A stretch of DNA of 24,654 bases from IMG/VR virus record IMGVR_UViG_3300021356_000157, positions 1 through 24,654 of that record; one strand, given 5' to 3'. Both the position numbers and the translations under genes were made by a program. Under the pieces are notes generated by a model that was not told where the DNA came from, did no database searches, and worked only from the letters and a program-made list of their open reading frames with translations. This stretch comes from a virus. This document shows positions 12,019 through 19,247 of the stretch, piece by piece; position 1 is the stretch's first letter, and every line of letters begins with the position of its first letter.

Positions 12019-12792
12019 ATGGCGTTTAATTTAGATAACTACGAAACAGTAGAAGACAGGCTAAAAAAGTTTTGGTCTGATAATCCTAATGGTAGGATTG
12101 CTACATTCATTAGCAACATAAGTGAAGATGGACATATGGTTGTTATAGGGTGTGAGGTATATAAGAATGAAGAAGATGAAAGACCTGTAAGTACAGGGTA
12201 TGCACAAGAATACAAAGGTCAAGGTGGCTTTGCTAATAACGAGGCTTGGTTAGAAAACTGCGAAACCTCTGCTATAGGTAGAGCATTAGCTAACTGGAAA
12301 TATCAAGGTTCTGATAAAGCTAGACCTAGTAAAGAAGAAATGAAAAAGTCAAGTGGCTCAAGCACGCAGAGTGCAACCAATAAACCAGCACCAAAGGAGG
12401 GAGTAGTAGCCGCCTCATCTACTACTCCATCTCCTGCTAAGGGTCCTATTAAGGAACTGACTGATGCAGGATATAGCGTTAAAGAAAGAAACCATCCAAC
12501 AGGTGAGTTAGCTATAGATGATATAGGGTTATGGTGTCCTTGTGGTGGTGCAGTTAAGTATGTACCTGTAGCTGAAAAGAAATCAGATAAGTCACCAGAC
12601 TTTAGATGTATTATGGCATCTAAGTGTACAGCAGGAGATACTGTAGATGGTAAAGTATTTTCTAAGTCTTGGTGGGTAGATAATAAAATTACTCCTAAGT
12701 CTTGGAATGACTATGCAGGTGTACAGAATGGTATATTTATGCCTAAAGCTAAATCATTAGATGATGTTAAGGAAGGCGAAGCACCTTTCTAA
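12019..12792 (+). CDS. ssDNA-binding or annealing protein (Erf/SSB-like) with a zinc ribbon
   Basis: A 257-residue protein. The N-terminal domain (about 1-100) has YETVEDRLKKFW..NPNGRI and NCETSAIGRALAN, a pattern I associate with Erf-like annealing or ssDNA-binding proteins of many phages, especially actinophages. A low-complexity Ser/Thr/Pro/Lys linker (about 104-142) follows, then a zinc-ribbon segment (C173, C175, C197, C203). The acidic end DDVKEGEAPF resembles the SSB C-terminal tip, which recruits partner proteins. AAGGAGG lies 8 bases before ATG 12019. It probably coats or anneals ssDNA during replication or recombination; the family call is from motif memory only. Confidence 0.78.
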   Translation: MAFNLDNYETVEDRLKKFWSDNPNGRIATFISNISEDGHMVVIGCEVYKNEEDERPVSTGYAQEYKGQGGFANNEAWLENCETSAIGRALANWKYQGSDKARPSKEEMKKSSGSSTQSATNKPAPKEGVVAASSTTPSPAKGPIKELTDAGYSVKERNHPTGELAIDDIGLWCPCGGAVKYVPVAEKKSDKSPDFRCIMASKCTAGDTVDGKVFSKSWWVDNKITPKSWNDYAGVQNGIFMPKAKSLDDVKEGEAPF

Positions 12793-12917
12793 TGTGTAAA
12801 AGATGTGGCAATAAGCTATCAACAGGGTGGCGTAATGGTGATAAAGATGAAGACCTAGTAGCTTGTCATACTTGTCAGAAACAATGGGAAGTATCAGATT
12901 ACTATGGTGAACATTAA
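12792..12917 (+). CDS. 41-residue zinc-ribbon miniprotein
   Basis: A 41-residue protein with C2, C5 (CKRC) and C25, C28 (CHTC) forming one ribbon, plus three Trp or aromatic positions near the end. The ATG overlaps the stop of the ssDNA-binding-like gene (TAATG). It is the last plus-strand gene, just before the convergent hairpin at 12930. Confidence 0.72.
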   Translation: MCKRCGNKLSTGWRNGDKDEDLVACHTCQKQWEVSDYYGEH

Positions 12918-12929
12918 TAACCGTATATA

Positions 12930-12971
12930 AGCAAGAGCCGAGGTAGAAAGGATAACACCCTCGGCTTTGCT
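12930..12971. terminator. Hairpin at the convergence of plus- and minus-strand units
   Basis: AGCCGAGG (12936-12943) pairs perfectly with CCTCGGCT (12959-12966), and AGCAA with TTGCT extends the stem across a bulge. The loop is about 15 bases. It sits between two convergent units, so it probably ends transcription from both sides, though neither side has a good T-run. Confidence 0.6.
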
Positions 12972-12978
12972 ATTGAAA

Positions 12979-13188
12979 CTACTTACTTGCTTTCTTTGGA
13001 GTAGGCGATACTTTATTCTTAGCAAAAGTTTTTAATACTGATAGTACTGCAGCACCACCAGCTAAAGCAGCAACTTCTAATGTACTAATATCAACACCTA
13101 ATGCTGGTGTGATTACTAATGTAGAAGCAAATGTTTCAACAAATGTCCAAAGGCATCTCTCTAATAAGTCTTTATATTCTTCACTCAT
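12979..13188 (-). CDS. Holin, r1t-like
   Basis: A 69-residue membrane protein with two predicted transmembrane segments (about 12-32 and 38-58) and a charged C-terminal tail (KNKVSPTPKKASK). The layout, with LWTFVETFASTL and then AALAGGAAVLSVLKTFA, matches the r1t-type holin family. It follows the amidase gene, overlapping it by 4 bases. The family makes membrane holes that release the endolysin; timing is expected late. This is the last gene of the minus-strand late unit. Confidence 0.85.
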   Translation of the reverse strand: MSEEYKDLLERCLWTFVETFASTLVITPALGVDISTLEVAALAGGAAVLSVLKTFAKNKVSPTPKKASK

Positions 13189-13808
13189 TTTATTAGTCTC
13201 CCTAACCTTAATTTATTTTCAATGTTCTCTAGTTTAGCAATAATTATATCTAATTTCTTTTCATATTTTAAAGGAACATATACATCAGGTGGACTTTCAT
13301 TACTGATTGTGCTAACAGGTGTAGCATTTTTTTCTATAATCCATTGTCTAGTTGCATCTCCTGGACAATCAGTTTGCTTAAAATCTGAATGAGCTTTAAG
13401 TTCTCCACCAACTATTTCAGCTAATCCTTTAATGGAGGCAAGAGCTTCAGCAGAAGGTTTGTCGGTAGGGTTGGAGCCACCAAGCCAACACACAGCAATA
13501 TAATGCTTGTTGTTGTAATTAATTTCTTGCCTACTATTACCACCTTGTGCTGCACTTCTGTTTCCCCAACCTCTTCCTTCATATATTTGTCCTGTATCTC
13601 CTACTAAAAAATTATAAGCTACATCATTCCAACCTCTGTCTTTTTGATGTAGCTTTTGTATCTTAACTACTTGGTCTATCTCTGCTTGGTTTCCTACTGC
13701 TACTGGATAAGCAGACCAATGAACTACTAAACCTTTTACTTCTCCTAACTTAGAATACTTTGTCTTTGCAGGTTTAGCACCCCACATTTTTCTACTTATT
13801 ATTTTCAC
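13185..13808 (-). CDS. Endolysin: PGRP/Amidase_2-type N-acetylmuramoyl-L-alanine amidase
   Basis: A zinc amidase that cuts the MurNAc-L-Ala bond of peptidoglycan. With the start used here it has 207 residues. The zinc ligands are H30 (VVHWSAY), H140 and C148 (KAHSDFKQTDCPGD), and Y65 lies in WNDVAYNF. The domain spans about 3-160, followed by a short helical tail with no cell-wall-binding repeat. The frame is open back to ATG 13856, but I prefer GTG 13808, because the domain begins naturally at KIISRKMWGA and the extension overlaps the Cys-rich ORF at 13792-13881. ATG 13823 is the alternative. Confidence 0.9.
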   Translation of the reverse strand: MKIISRKMWGAKPAKTKYSKLGEVKGLVVHWSAYPVAVGNQAEIDQVVKIQKLHQKDRGWNDVAYNFLVGDTGQIYEGRGWGNRSAAQGGNSRQEINYNNKHYIAVCWLGGSNPTDKPSAEALASIKGLAEIVGGELKAHSDFKQTDCPGDATRQWIIEKNATPVSTISNESPPDVYVPLKYEKKLDIIIAKLENIENKLRLGRLIK

Positions 13809-13881
13809 AGTTATCACTTCCATATTTGCAGTTACATATCTGCACAAATGAACCATCTTCCTTTTGTTTTACCGTACACAT
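13792..13881 (-). CDS. Possible 29-residue Cys-rich miniprotein
   Basis: A 29-codon ORF (MCTVKQKEDGSFVQICNCKYG...) with four Cys (C2, C16, C18, C25), enough for one zinc site. It starts 2 bases after the preceding gene's stop and overlaps the amidase start by 17 bases. Its size makes it uncertain, but its spacing fits the tiled gene order and it would explain the odd N-terminal extension of the amidase frame. Confidence 0.45.
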   Translation of the reverse strand: MCTVKQKEDGSFVQICNCKYGSDNCENNK

Positions 13882-13883
13882 AG

Positions 13884-14060
13884 TTACATTATAAACGCTG
13901 CAATAACTACAGCTACTGTTCCTACTAATCCTAGTATCTTATGAAACTCTGATTTATCTAATTTAGTATCTAATTGATTTTCTATTTTGTCTAACTTTTC
14001 TAATATCATTATATTTAATTCCTTCTGGGTAAAGCCATTACTATATTTTTCGTTAGACAT
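13884..14060 (-). CDS. XhlA-like lysis accessory protein, 58 residues
   Basis: A 58-residue protein with a heptad-rich helix (LNIMILEKLDKIENQLDTKLDK) and a single C-terminal transmembrane segment (about 43-58, ILGLVGTVAVVIAAFIM). This is the layout of XhlA/hemolysin-type proteins that act with holins. It is coupled by TAATG to the preceding gene and lies two genes before the amidase. A second membrane partner in lysis is the likely role. Confidence 0.72.
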   Translation of the reverse strand: MSNEKYSNGFTQKELNIMILEKLDKIENQLDTKLDKSEFHKILGLVGTVAVVIAAFIM

Positions 14061-14197
14061 TATGGTAGGTCATCTTCCTGAATAGGTTCTATCCAATCCC
14101 ATTCTTTATCCCAGTCATTTGGTGTAGCTAATCTTTTAATATAAGAACTAATTTCTTTTAAAAAATACCCTATTAAGAAACCTATTATAAAATCCAT
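14060..14197 (-). CDS. 45-residue single-span membrane protein
   Basis: A 45-residue protein with an N-terminal membrane segment (about 2-13, DFIIGFLIGYFL) and an acidic, Trp-rich tail (NDWDKEWDWIEPIQEDDLP). It starts the lysis cluster and is coupled by TAATG to the XhlA-like gene. The acidic cytoplasmic or periplasmic tail is unlike ordinary holins. It could be an antiholin or a membrane anchor; neither is shown. Confidence 0.65.
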   Translation of the reverse strand: MDFIIGFLIGYFLKEISSYIKRLATPNDWDKEWDWIEPIQEDDLP

Positions 14198-14205
14198 AAG
14201 CAAGA

Positions 14206-14901
14206 TTATAACATACGCTTAGGTCGTTGTTTAAAAACTTTAGGAAATATCTTTTTAATATTGGTGTGATAATTAATTGACCTATCTGTATATTGCATAT
14301 ACTTCAATATCTTTTCAGTTGGTTCTATTTCTTTTAAAGAAACTTGTTTATTAAATAGTATTGAGTACATATCTTTATTAACATCAAATATTATTTTTGC
14401 AGGTTTAGTTTTATCTTCTTGTACATAAGCTGCATTAATTGCTCTTAACCAACCATAAGGATACATACCACCATTTACAAATATTGCATTATCTATATCT
14501 ATATTGTGCTGTGGTTGCAATAATGTAAGTTCTAATTCTTTATCATCAGTAACAAAAATAATTGGTGTAGCAAATTGTAGTACACAAGTACCTTTGTTAC
14601 TAGATAACACTTGTAATTTATCAGTTAAAAAATCGTGCATCAATCCTGTAACTGCATGAACTGATTTATCTATTTGATATTTATAATAAGGTTCTCCATC
14701 TTTCATACCAAACTCTACTTCTACTGATGCAAGACTATTTATAGAATACATTCTGTTATATAATCCACCTACTGCAGGACAACCAAAATCATTTCTATTT
14801 ATTTTTTTAAAAGGTTGTTTTAATGAAGGATGAAAATGTTGATTATCAGGTATATAAAAATAACCTACTTTTGTTTTACCTAACTTAGGATATACATTCA
14901 T
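14206..14901 (-). CDS. Hypothetical protein, divergent fourth member of the tandem family
   Basis: A 231-residue protein. Overall it looks unlike its neighbours, but it keeps the order of features seen in the three paralogues upstream: a CPAV...YSI block followed by a beta strand (SVEVEF), a middle QPQHN segment and an LRAINAAYVQED stretch. The end is basic (KVFKQRPKRML). It overlaps the preceding gene by 4 bases. It may be a distant relative or simply a neighbour with a similar fold. It lies between the paralogue array and the lysis genes. Confidence 0.75.
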   Translation of the reverse strand: MNVYPKLGKTKVGYFYIPDNQHFHPSLKQPFKKINRNDFGCPAVGGLYNRMYSINSLASVEVEFGMKDGEPYYKYQIDKSVHAVTGLMHDFLTDKLQVLSSNKGTCVLQFATPIIFVTDDKELELTLLQPQHNIDIDNAIFVNGGMYPYGWLRAINAAYVQEDKTKPAKIIFDVNKDMYSILFNKQVSLKEIEPTEKILKYMQYTDRSINYHTNIKKIFPKVFKQRPKRML

Positions 14902-15605
14902 TTATAATCTTTTTTGGACCAAGTTAGGTTTCTGTAGTTGTTAAATATAGTTGCATTAAATGTAGTTTCTTGCATTATTTCATGTTCACCTAGTTTTAAT
15001 GTAGATACTTCATGTTTCCAATTATCTCTTTTAAAGGGTATCATTTGTACTATTGGAGTTCCTTTAGGTATTACACCTGTAAATCCTTTTTTAAAATGTA
15101 AAGACAAATGAAAGTTTAATGCTTTAGCATCAGTATCTACTACTGCAGGTATAGCTTTAAACACTCCATTAGGATATGCAAATGGTTCACAGAATAAAGT
15201 AGAATATCCTTTAGGAGTTTTAACAATATAGTTCCATATATAAGTTACTACTTGTGAATGATAGCCTTCAGGTGGTTGCATAAGTCTTGTATTAGAATGA
15301 TGTATTCCTACTACCAACTCATCAGAGTTCCAAACTAAATCAAAATTATTACTATCATCTGTGCTGTTACTTTGTACAAATATATCTTTTCTTGTTTCTA
15401 ATATATATCCTGCATTTATTCCATCTATGAATGGTAAACATTTTTTAAATGTCATATTTTTATTTTCTTCTGTAAATTGAAATTTATTTCCAGGAGAATA
15501 TAAAGGCGTATCTTTATACCAATCAGGTTTATATAGTGATGCAGGTTTAGGAGGTGGTTGCATCTCTAACCATTTAGGTTCTACTGCTACAAATTTAATT
15601 TTCAA
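14898..15605 (-). CDS. Tandem-family protein 3, TTG start
   Basis: A 235-residue beta-rich protein. It shares with its two upstream relatives a PKPA..Y.P.W region, a CLPFIDGINAGYI block (about residues 56-68), TPKGYS, and the end motif IPKGTPIVQMIPFKR. The frame is open to ATG 15647, but I prefer TTG 15605: AGAGGA lies 7 bases before it, and the N-terminus then matches the paralogues (KIKFVAVEP). The family resembles, from memory, DUF6065-type proteins of phages. The function is unknown; position after the tail-fibre genes suggests a virion- or host-surface-related role. Confidence 0.78.
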   Translation of the reverse strand: MKIKFVAVEPKWLEMQPPPKPASLYKPDWYKDTPLYSPGNKFQFTEENKNMTFKKCLPFIDGINAGYILETRKDIFVQSNSTDDSNNFDLVWNSDELVVGIHHSNTRLMQPPEGYHSQVVTYIWNYIVKTPKGYSTLFCEPFAYPNGVFKAIPAVVDTDAKALNFHLSLHFKKGFTGVIPKGTPIVQMIPFKRDNWKHEVSTLKLGEHEIMQETTFNATIFNNYRNLTWSKKDYK

Positions 15606-15798
15606 TGGGTAATCCTCTATGTTCTTTAAAGAAATCAGAAAAAACATTAGGTTGATTTATTCTATGTAAACTAATCATCTTTCCAAACTTTGTGCAGTTG
15701 TTGTTTGAACAATATATAAACACTCTCCATTGTTTATAACTAAGCCCACAAGTACATGATTGATATCCTGTATATTTTTTCCAAGAACTATTAATCAT
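15595..15798 (-). CDS. 67-residue zinc-ribbon protein inserted in the paralogue array
   Basis: A 67-residue protein with C15, C17 and C30, C35 as a probable zinc site (CTC...CSNNNC), then a helical tail. I chose ATG 15798 because an upstream ATG in the same frame (15840) lies deep inside the preceding gene. It overlaps the genes on both sides (8 and 11 bases). A zinc-ribbon gene between two paralogues of another family is an unusual placement. Confidence 0.68.
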   Translation of the reverse strand: MINSSWKKYTGYQSCTCGLSYKQWRVFIYCSNNNCTKFGKMISLHRINQPNVFSDFFKEHRGLPIEN

Positions 15799-16537
15799 TA
15801 TTATTTTTGTTAAAGAATTTACGATACGCTGTTCCTGCAAATGTTCCTAAATTATTAAAATCTGCGGTAACTAATTTTTTAATATCAAACTCTACTAACT
15901 GTAAATCATATTCTTCTCTCTTGTAAGGTATAACATAACATAAAGGTTCTCCTTGTTTAATAAGTGTTTCAAATACACCTTTTTTTAACATAAGTTGTAT
16001 GTTTAATTGATGAAATTGGTCTGTGTGTAGTATGCCATAAGCTGTTTCCCAATCAGGATTATGATGCCAAAACATTGGAAGTTGTTGTATGCTGTAACCT
16101 TTAGGTGTTTCTATACACCAAACATTATCTAATTTAAATATAAATTCATGTTGTGGATTTTTTAAATGTGCAAGATATTGTTGTTGTGAATGTATAACTA
16201 TAGGTATATCAGGTATAGCTGTTTCAAAATGATACACATCTTGTTCTTTGTTGTATCTTAAATATATATCACAGGGTGCAGGAATAACATATCCAGTATT
16301 AAATACATCAACAAAACTAGGACAAGTCTTTGCTGTTCTTTTCATAGAGTTATTACCTAAGTATTTATACATATCATTTTCATCAGGAAATGGTGGTTGC
16401 ATTTTACTTGGTACGCCTTTCCAACCATCTGGTATAAACTCACTTGCAGGTTTAGGTTGTACTATTTCGCTATCAATAATTCCTGGTATAGGTGAACTAA
16501 ATTTTATAAAAGGTTTTTTATTTTTGTTTCCTAGCAT
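15791..16537 (-). CDS. Tandem-family protein 2
   Basis: A 248-residue protein of the same family as the two next to it. Shared blocks are PKPASEFIPDGW, AKTCPSFVDVFNTGYVIPAP with CDIYLR after it, TPKGYSIQQLPMF, and the end motif KQGEPLCYVIPYKRE. I chose ATG 16537 over ATG 16621 because the latter lies far inside the preceding gene and gives an N-terminus with no family match. It overlaps that gene by 20 bases. The pattern of beta strands with a terminal G-x-P-hydrophobic-IP-K-R block suggests a jelly-roll or related fold. The function is unknown. Confidence 0.83.
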   Translation of the reverse strand: MLGNKNKKPFIKFSSPIPGIIDSEIVQPKPASEFIPDGWKGVPSKMQPPFPDENDMYKYLGNNSMKRTAKTCPSFVDVFNTGYVIPAPCDIYLRYNKEQDVYHFETAIPDIPIVIHSQQQYLAHLKNPQHEFIFKLDNVWCIETPKGYSIQQLPMFWHHNPDWETAYGILHTDQFHQLNIQLMLKKGVFETLIKQGEPLCYVIPYKREEYDLQLVEFDIKKLVTADFNNLGTFAGTAYRKFFNKNNND

Positions 16538-17297
16538 CTCTATAACTTTCTTGTCTTTTATCTCTAGAATAATTTTTATCAGATAAAAATTTTCTACTAG
16601 CATTTTTAAAACTAGACACACCCCTGTGCCACCCTTCTAATATTTTAGTTCTGTATTGGTTATAATCTCCTATAGACATTGAATAACTTTCTCTTTTAAA
16701 AGGAATATAATAACCTAATGGAGTTCCTGCTTTTATAACAACTTCATTTTCTTTTGATGTATACAATATTTGTACTGATATTTCAGGCATTTTATCTGCT
16801 TCAAATACACCATAAGCTAAATGCCAATCAGGATTGTAATCATAAAACATAGGTACTTGTCTAACACTGTAACCATCAGGAACAATTATGTTATAAGGGT
16901 AAGTTAATTTAAAAACATGTTTTACATTTCCTTTGTGATGGTATACATATTGATGATTGCCATGGTCCTCCATACTAAACAATGGATTAGACAATCTGTA
17001 TTCCCAAGTTCCATCTTCTTCTACTCTTAACCATATATCACAAGGTGCAGGTAGAACAAAACCTTCATTATATATGTCTACAAAACTTGGACATAATTTA
17101 GCAGTACGAATGTTAGGTATCTTTTTTCTTATATATCCATCTACAGAAAAACTTTCAGCAGGTAACTTAACTTCTGCAGGCATATTTCTAAACCATTCAG
17201 GCATATACTCTGTAGCAGGATAAGGTCTAAATTCTTTTATGTTATCAAAACCATCATATTCAGATACGAATATAATTTCTGTATTATTTTTTTTCAC
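16518..17297 (-). CDS. Tandem-family protein 1
   Basis: A 259-residue protein, closest to tandem-family protein 2. It has PYPATEYMPEWF, AKLCPSFVDIYNEGFVLPAP with CDIWLR after it, VPDGYSVRQVPMF, and KAGTPLGYYIPFKRE. The C-terminal 40 residues are basic (SRKFLSDKNYSRDKRQESYR). The start is GTG 17297, with AAGGTGG three bases upstream; an ATG four bases earlier is immediately followed by a stop. It follows the fibre-associated gene by 18 bases. The family is unknown; I recall similar proteins in other marine phages. Confidence 0.83.
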   Translation of the reverse strand: MKKNNTEIIFVSEYDGFDNIKEFRPYPATEYMPEWFRNMPAEVKLPAESFSVDGYIRKKIPNIRTAKLCPSFVDIYNEGFVLPAPCDIWLRVEEDGTWEYRLSNPLFSMEDHGNHQYVYHHKGNVKHVFKLTYPYNIIVPDGYSVRQVPMFYDYNPDWHLAYGVFEADKMPEISVQILYTSKENEVVIKAGTPLGYYIPFKRESYSMSIGDYNQYRTKILEGWHRGVSSFKNASRKFLSDKNYSRDKRQESYRDARKQK

Positions 17298-17315
17298 ATT
17301 CCACCTTTTTTTATT

Positions 17316-17789
17316 TTAAGTAAATTGCTGTCTTACCAAAAACCAACCAGTTGTATTGTCAGCTTGATATTCTTCTTCTCTCCATTCATAATAGTATACT
17401 GCAGATGTATCTGCTTCACATGCTGTAACAAATTCTTCAGGATAACCTGTAGGATAATCACTATCTACTAATCCATCTAATGGATAAGTTATTGGTGCAT
17501 CCCAATCTTTATCTGTATCATTCCATACATAACTAGCGTATGGTTTAGGAGGTAAAAACTCATTTGTTTCAGCATTGTAAGTATCTCCTATTGCAGCAAA
17601 TTTATTACGAAAATTATTATTGTAAGAAGTTTGTAACCAAGTGCCTGATTTATGTAATACATTTTGAATAAAATCTTTACCTAATTGTTCATCTTCTGTA
17701 CCTGTATTTTCAGGGTCAATAATTTCATTACCAATAACTAATACTTCATCAACTATATTAGCTTCATCTATGTGTGCAAAGTGTGCCAT
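17316..17789 (-). CDS. Tail-fibre-associated or fibre-tip protein
   Basis: A 157-residue protein with an acidic, aromatic sequence. MAHFAHIDEANIVDEVLVI, GTWLQTSYNNNFRNKFAAIG and FLPPKPYASYVWND recall a family common in cyanophages and other marine phages, where it lies next to tail-fibre genes. It starts by TAATG coupling directly after the glycine-rich fibre gene. It probably forms part of the fibre tip or a chaperone for it. The family recollection is from memory. Confidence 0.78.
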   Translation of the reverse strand: MAHFAHIDEANIVDEVLVIGNEIIDPENTGTEDEQLGKDFIQNVLHKSGTWLQTSYNNNFRNKFAAIGDTYNAETNEFLPPKPYASYVWNDTDKDWDAPITYPLDGLVDSDYPTGYPEEFVTACEADTSAVYYYEWREEEYQADNTTGWFLVRQQFT

Positions 17790-18688
17790 TAGAATGTAAT
17801 ACTTCCTGAAGATGTAAATCTGTACCAGTTGTAATCTCCATCAGTTCCAGTAGCAACTGTTCCTGTAGTAGCTGTTGCAGTTTCAAGTGTTCTAATAATA
17901 ACTATACCTGAACCTCCACTACCACCATAGTGATAACCACCTGCATTAGCGTGACCAGTTCCACCACCGCCTCCGCCAGTGTTTCCTGACCCACCGCCAC
18001 CAGTTCCTTCACCACGATTGCCTGAACCTCCACCGCCAGAACCACCGCCACCTGCAAATTGTTGACCTGGTGCATAAATTCTATAATAAGCACCTGAACC
18101 TCCACCACCACCTCTAGTAGTAGCTGAACCATCTATTGATGAAGATGTACCTGAACCACCTGAACCGCAAGATGTACCTGATTGATTATTACCTACAGCA
18201 CCTGCACCACCTCCACCACCTAGACCTGAACCTCCATTATTGCCTTCTGATGGTATATAAAAACCTGCATTTCCAACTCCAGAACTACCACCTCCAGAGC
18301 CACCTTCACCACCTTGTGCTGAGCCACCACCTGATGCTATAAAAACTCTTTCTCCTGTAGTAGCATTGCTTATTCCACTAGGACTTCCTGCCATACCACC
18401 ACGACCATAAGTTCCTCCTCCACCACCACCTGCACCAACAGTAATAGTGTATTCTTGATTTCTTTTAAGTGTTACAGTTCCTTCTCTATATCCTCCTGCA
18501 CCACCACCTGAACCAGTGCCGCCTGCACCACCGCCACCACCGCCTATTGCTAAGCAAGTAATGTCAAATTTTGCTGACCATTCATCATCATCAATTAAAT
18601 TTTTTTGTTCATCTAAATTAAATACACCTGAAAGTGTACCTGTATCTGAAGGTGGGTTACCTATAATACCATATTTAGGTTTAGCCAT
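17789..18688 (-). CDS. Glycine-rich tail fibre or adhesin
   Basis: A 299-residue protein. A short N-terminal part (about 1-45) is followed by about 210 residues with long Gly runs (GGGGGG, SGGGGSG, GGAGG) separated by short polar segments. It ends in GGSGGSGIVIIRT and a 40-residue beta end. The YTITVGAGGGGG segment and the GIVIIR ending are typical of phage glycine-rich domains. In phage S16 gp38, such runs form a polyglycine-II sandwich holding receptor-binding loops, so a similar host-recognition tip is likely. One Cys lies in the variable part. It is coupled to the next gene by TAATG. Confidence 0.83.
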   Translation of the reverse strand: MAKPKYGIIGNPPSDTGTLSGVFNLDEQKNLIDDDEWSAKFDITCLAIGGGGGGAGGTGSGGGAGGYREGTVTLKRNQEYTITVGAGGGGGGTYGRGGMAGSPSGISNATTGERVFIASGGGSAQGGEGGSGGGSSGVGNAGFYIPSEGNNGGSGLGGGGGAGAVGNNQSGTSCGSGGSGTSSSIDGSATTRGGGGGSGAYYRIYAPGQQFAGGGGSGGGGSGNRGEGTGGGGSGNTGGGGGGTGHANAGGYHYGGSGGSGIVIIRTLETATATTGTVATGTDGDYNWYRFTSSGSITF

Positions 18689-18696
18689 TTACTCTC

Positions 18697-19023
18697 CTAT
18701 GTAATTTCTAATACGCCAAGTGTTAATTCTAAGCTGCTTGTTGCTGAAGCCCAAGCTCTTAATTCATCTCCATCTTCAAGTACAAGTTTTCCTCCAATAG
18801 GATTAACTGCACTATCAGCAGGTACTGAAAGAGTTGAAACAACTGCTGCTGCTGTTGTAGCTGAAGTATCATACAAATCTACATTTAAATCTGCTGCACT
18901 TGTGCCATCTACATTAGCTACTTGACAATGTATAATAATAGCTGTAGCACCTGAAGGACTATATACTGATACATCAGCAGTATCTCCTAAAGCTACAGTT
19001 TTATTTACAAATGTTTCTGCCAT
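18697..19023 (-). CDS. Small virion protein, beta-sandwich-like
   Basis: A 108-residue Ala/Ser/Thr/Val-rich protein with alternating hydrophobic strands (AIIIHCQVANVD, AVVSTLSVPAD, LELTLGVLEIT). The composition fits a small beta-sandwich such as a fibre- or tail-decoration protein. It is located between tail genes and the glycine-rich fibre. No specific family is recognised. Confidence 0.75.
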   Translation of the reverse strand: MAETFVNKTVALGDTADVSVYSPSGATAIIIHCQVANVDGTSAADLNVDLYDTSATTAAAVVSTLSVPADSAVNPIGGKLVLEDGDELRAWASATSSLELTLGVLEIT

Positions 19024-19042
19024 TTTATCTCCAATTAATTAA

Positions 19043-19246
19043 TTAATTATCTCCCATCACTATAGCACGGACACTTGTCTGTGTCACGCTTGTTACTGAA
19101 AGACCTTCGTAACTTATTCTTAGTGCATAACTAAGAGTTCCACCACCAGCATCAGGTAACAAATCTATATCTTCATCAATAGGTTTATTACCAATAGTGT
19201 CTATTCCTAGACTTCCACCTTCTTTAAGCATAAGAAGCATACTCAT
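19043..19246 (-). CDS. Hypothetical 67-residue virion-region protein
   Basis: A 67-residue protein with a short Met/Leu start, an acidic middle (DEDIDLLPDAGGG) and a beta-rich end (LRISYEGLSVTSVTQTSVRAIVM). It starts 1 base after the preceding gene's stop. A TTAATTAATTAATTA tract separates it from the following gene. It is probably structural by location. Confidence 0.7.
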   Translation of the reverse strand: MSMLLMLKEGGSLGIDTIGNKPIDEDIDLLPDAGGGTLSYALRISYEGLSVTSVTQTSVRAIVMGDN

Positions 19247-19247
19247 A

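Noticed and set aside
18136-18342. 68-residue Leu/His-rich plus-strand frame
   Set aside because: It is an artefact of the glycine-codon repeats of the fibre gene read on the opposite strand.
19029-19045. TTAATTAATTAATTA tract as a regulatory repeat
   Set aside because: It is a short AT-simple tract between two co-directional structural genes with nothing else to support a function.
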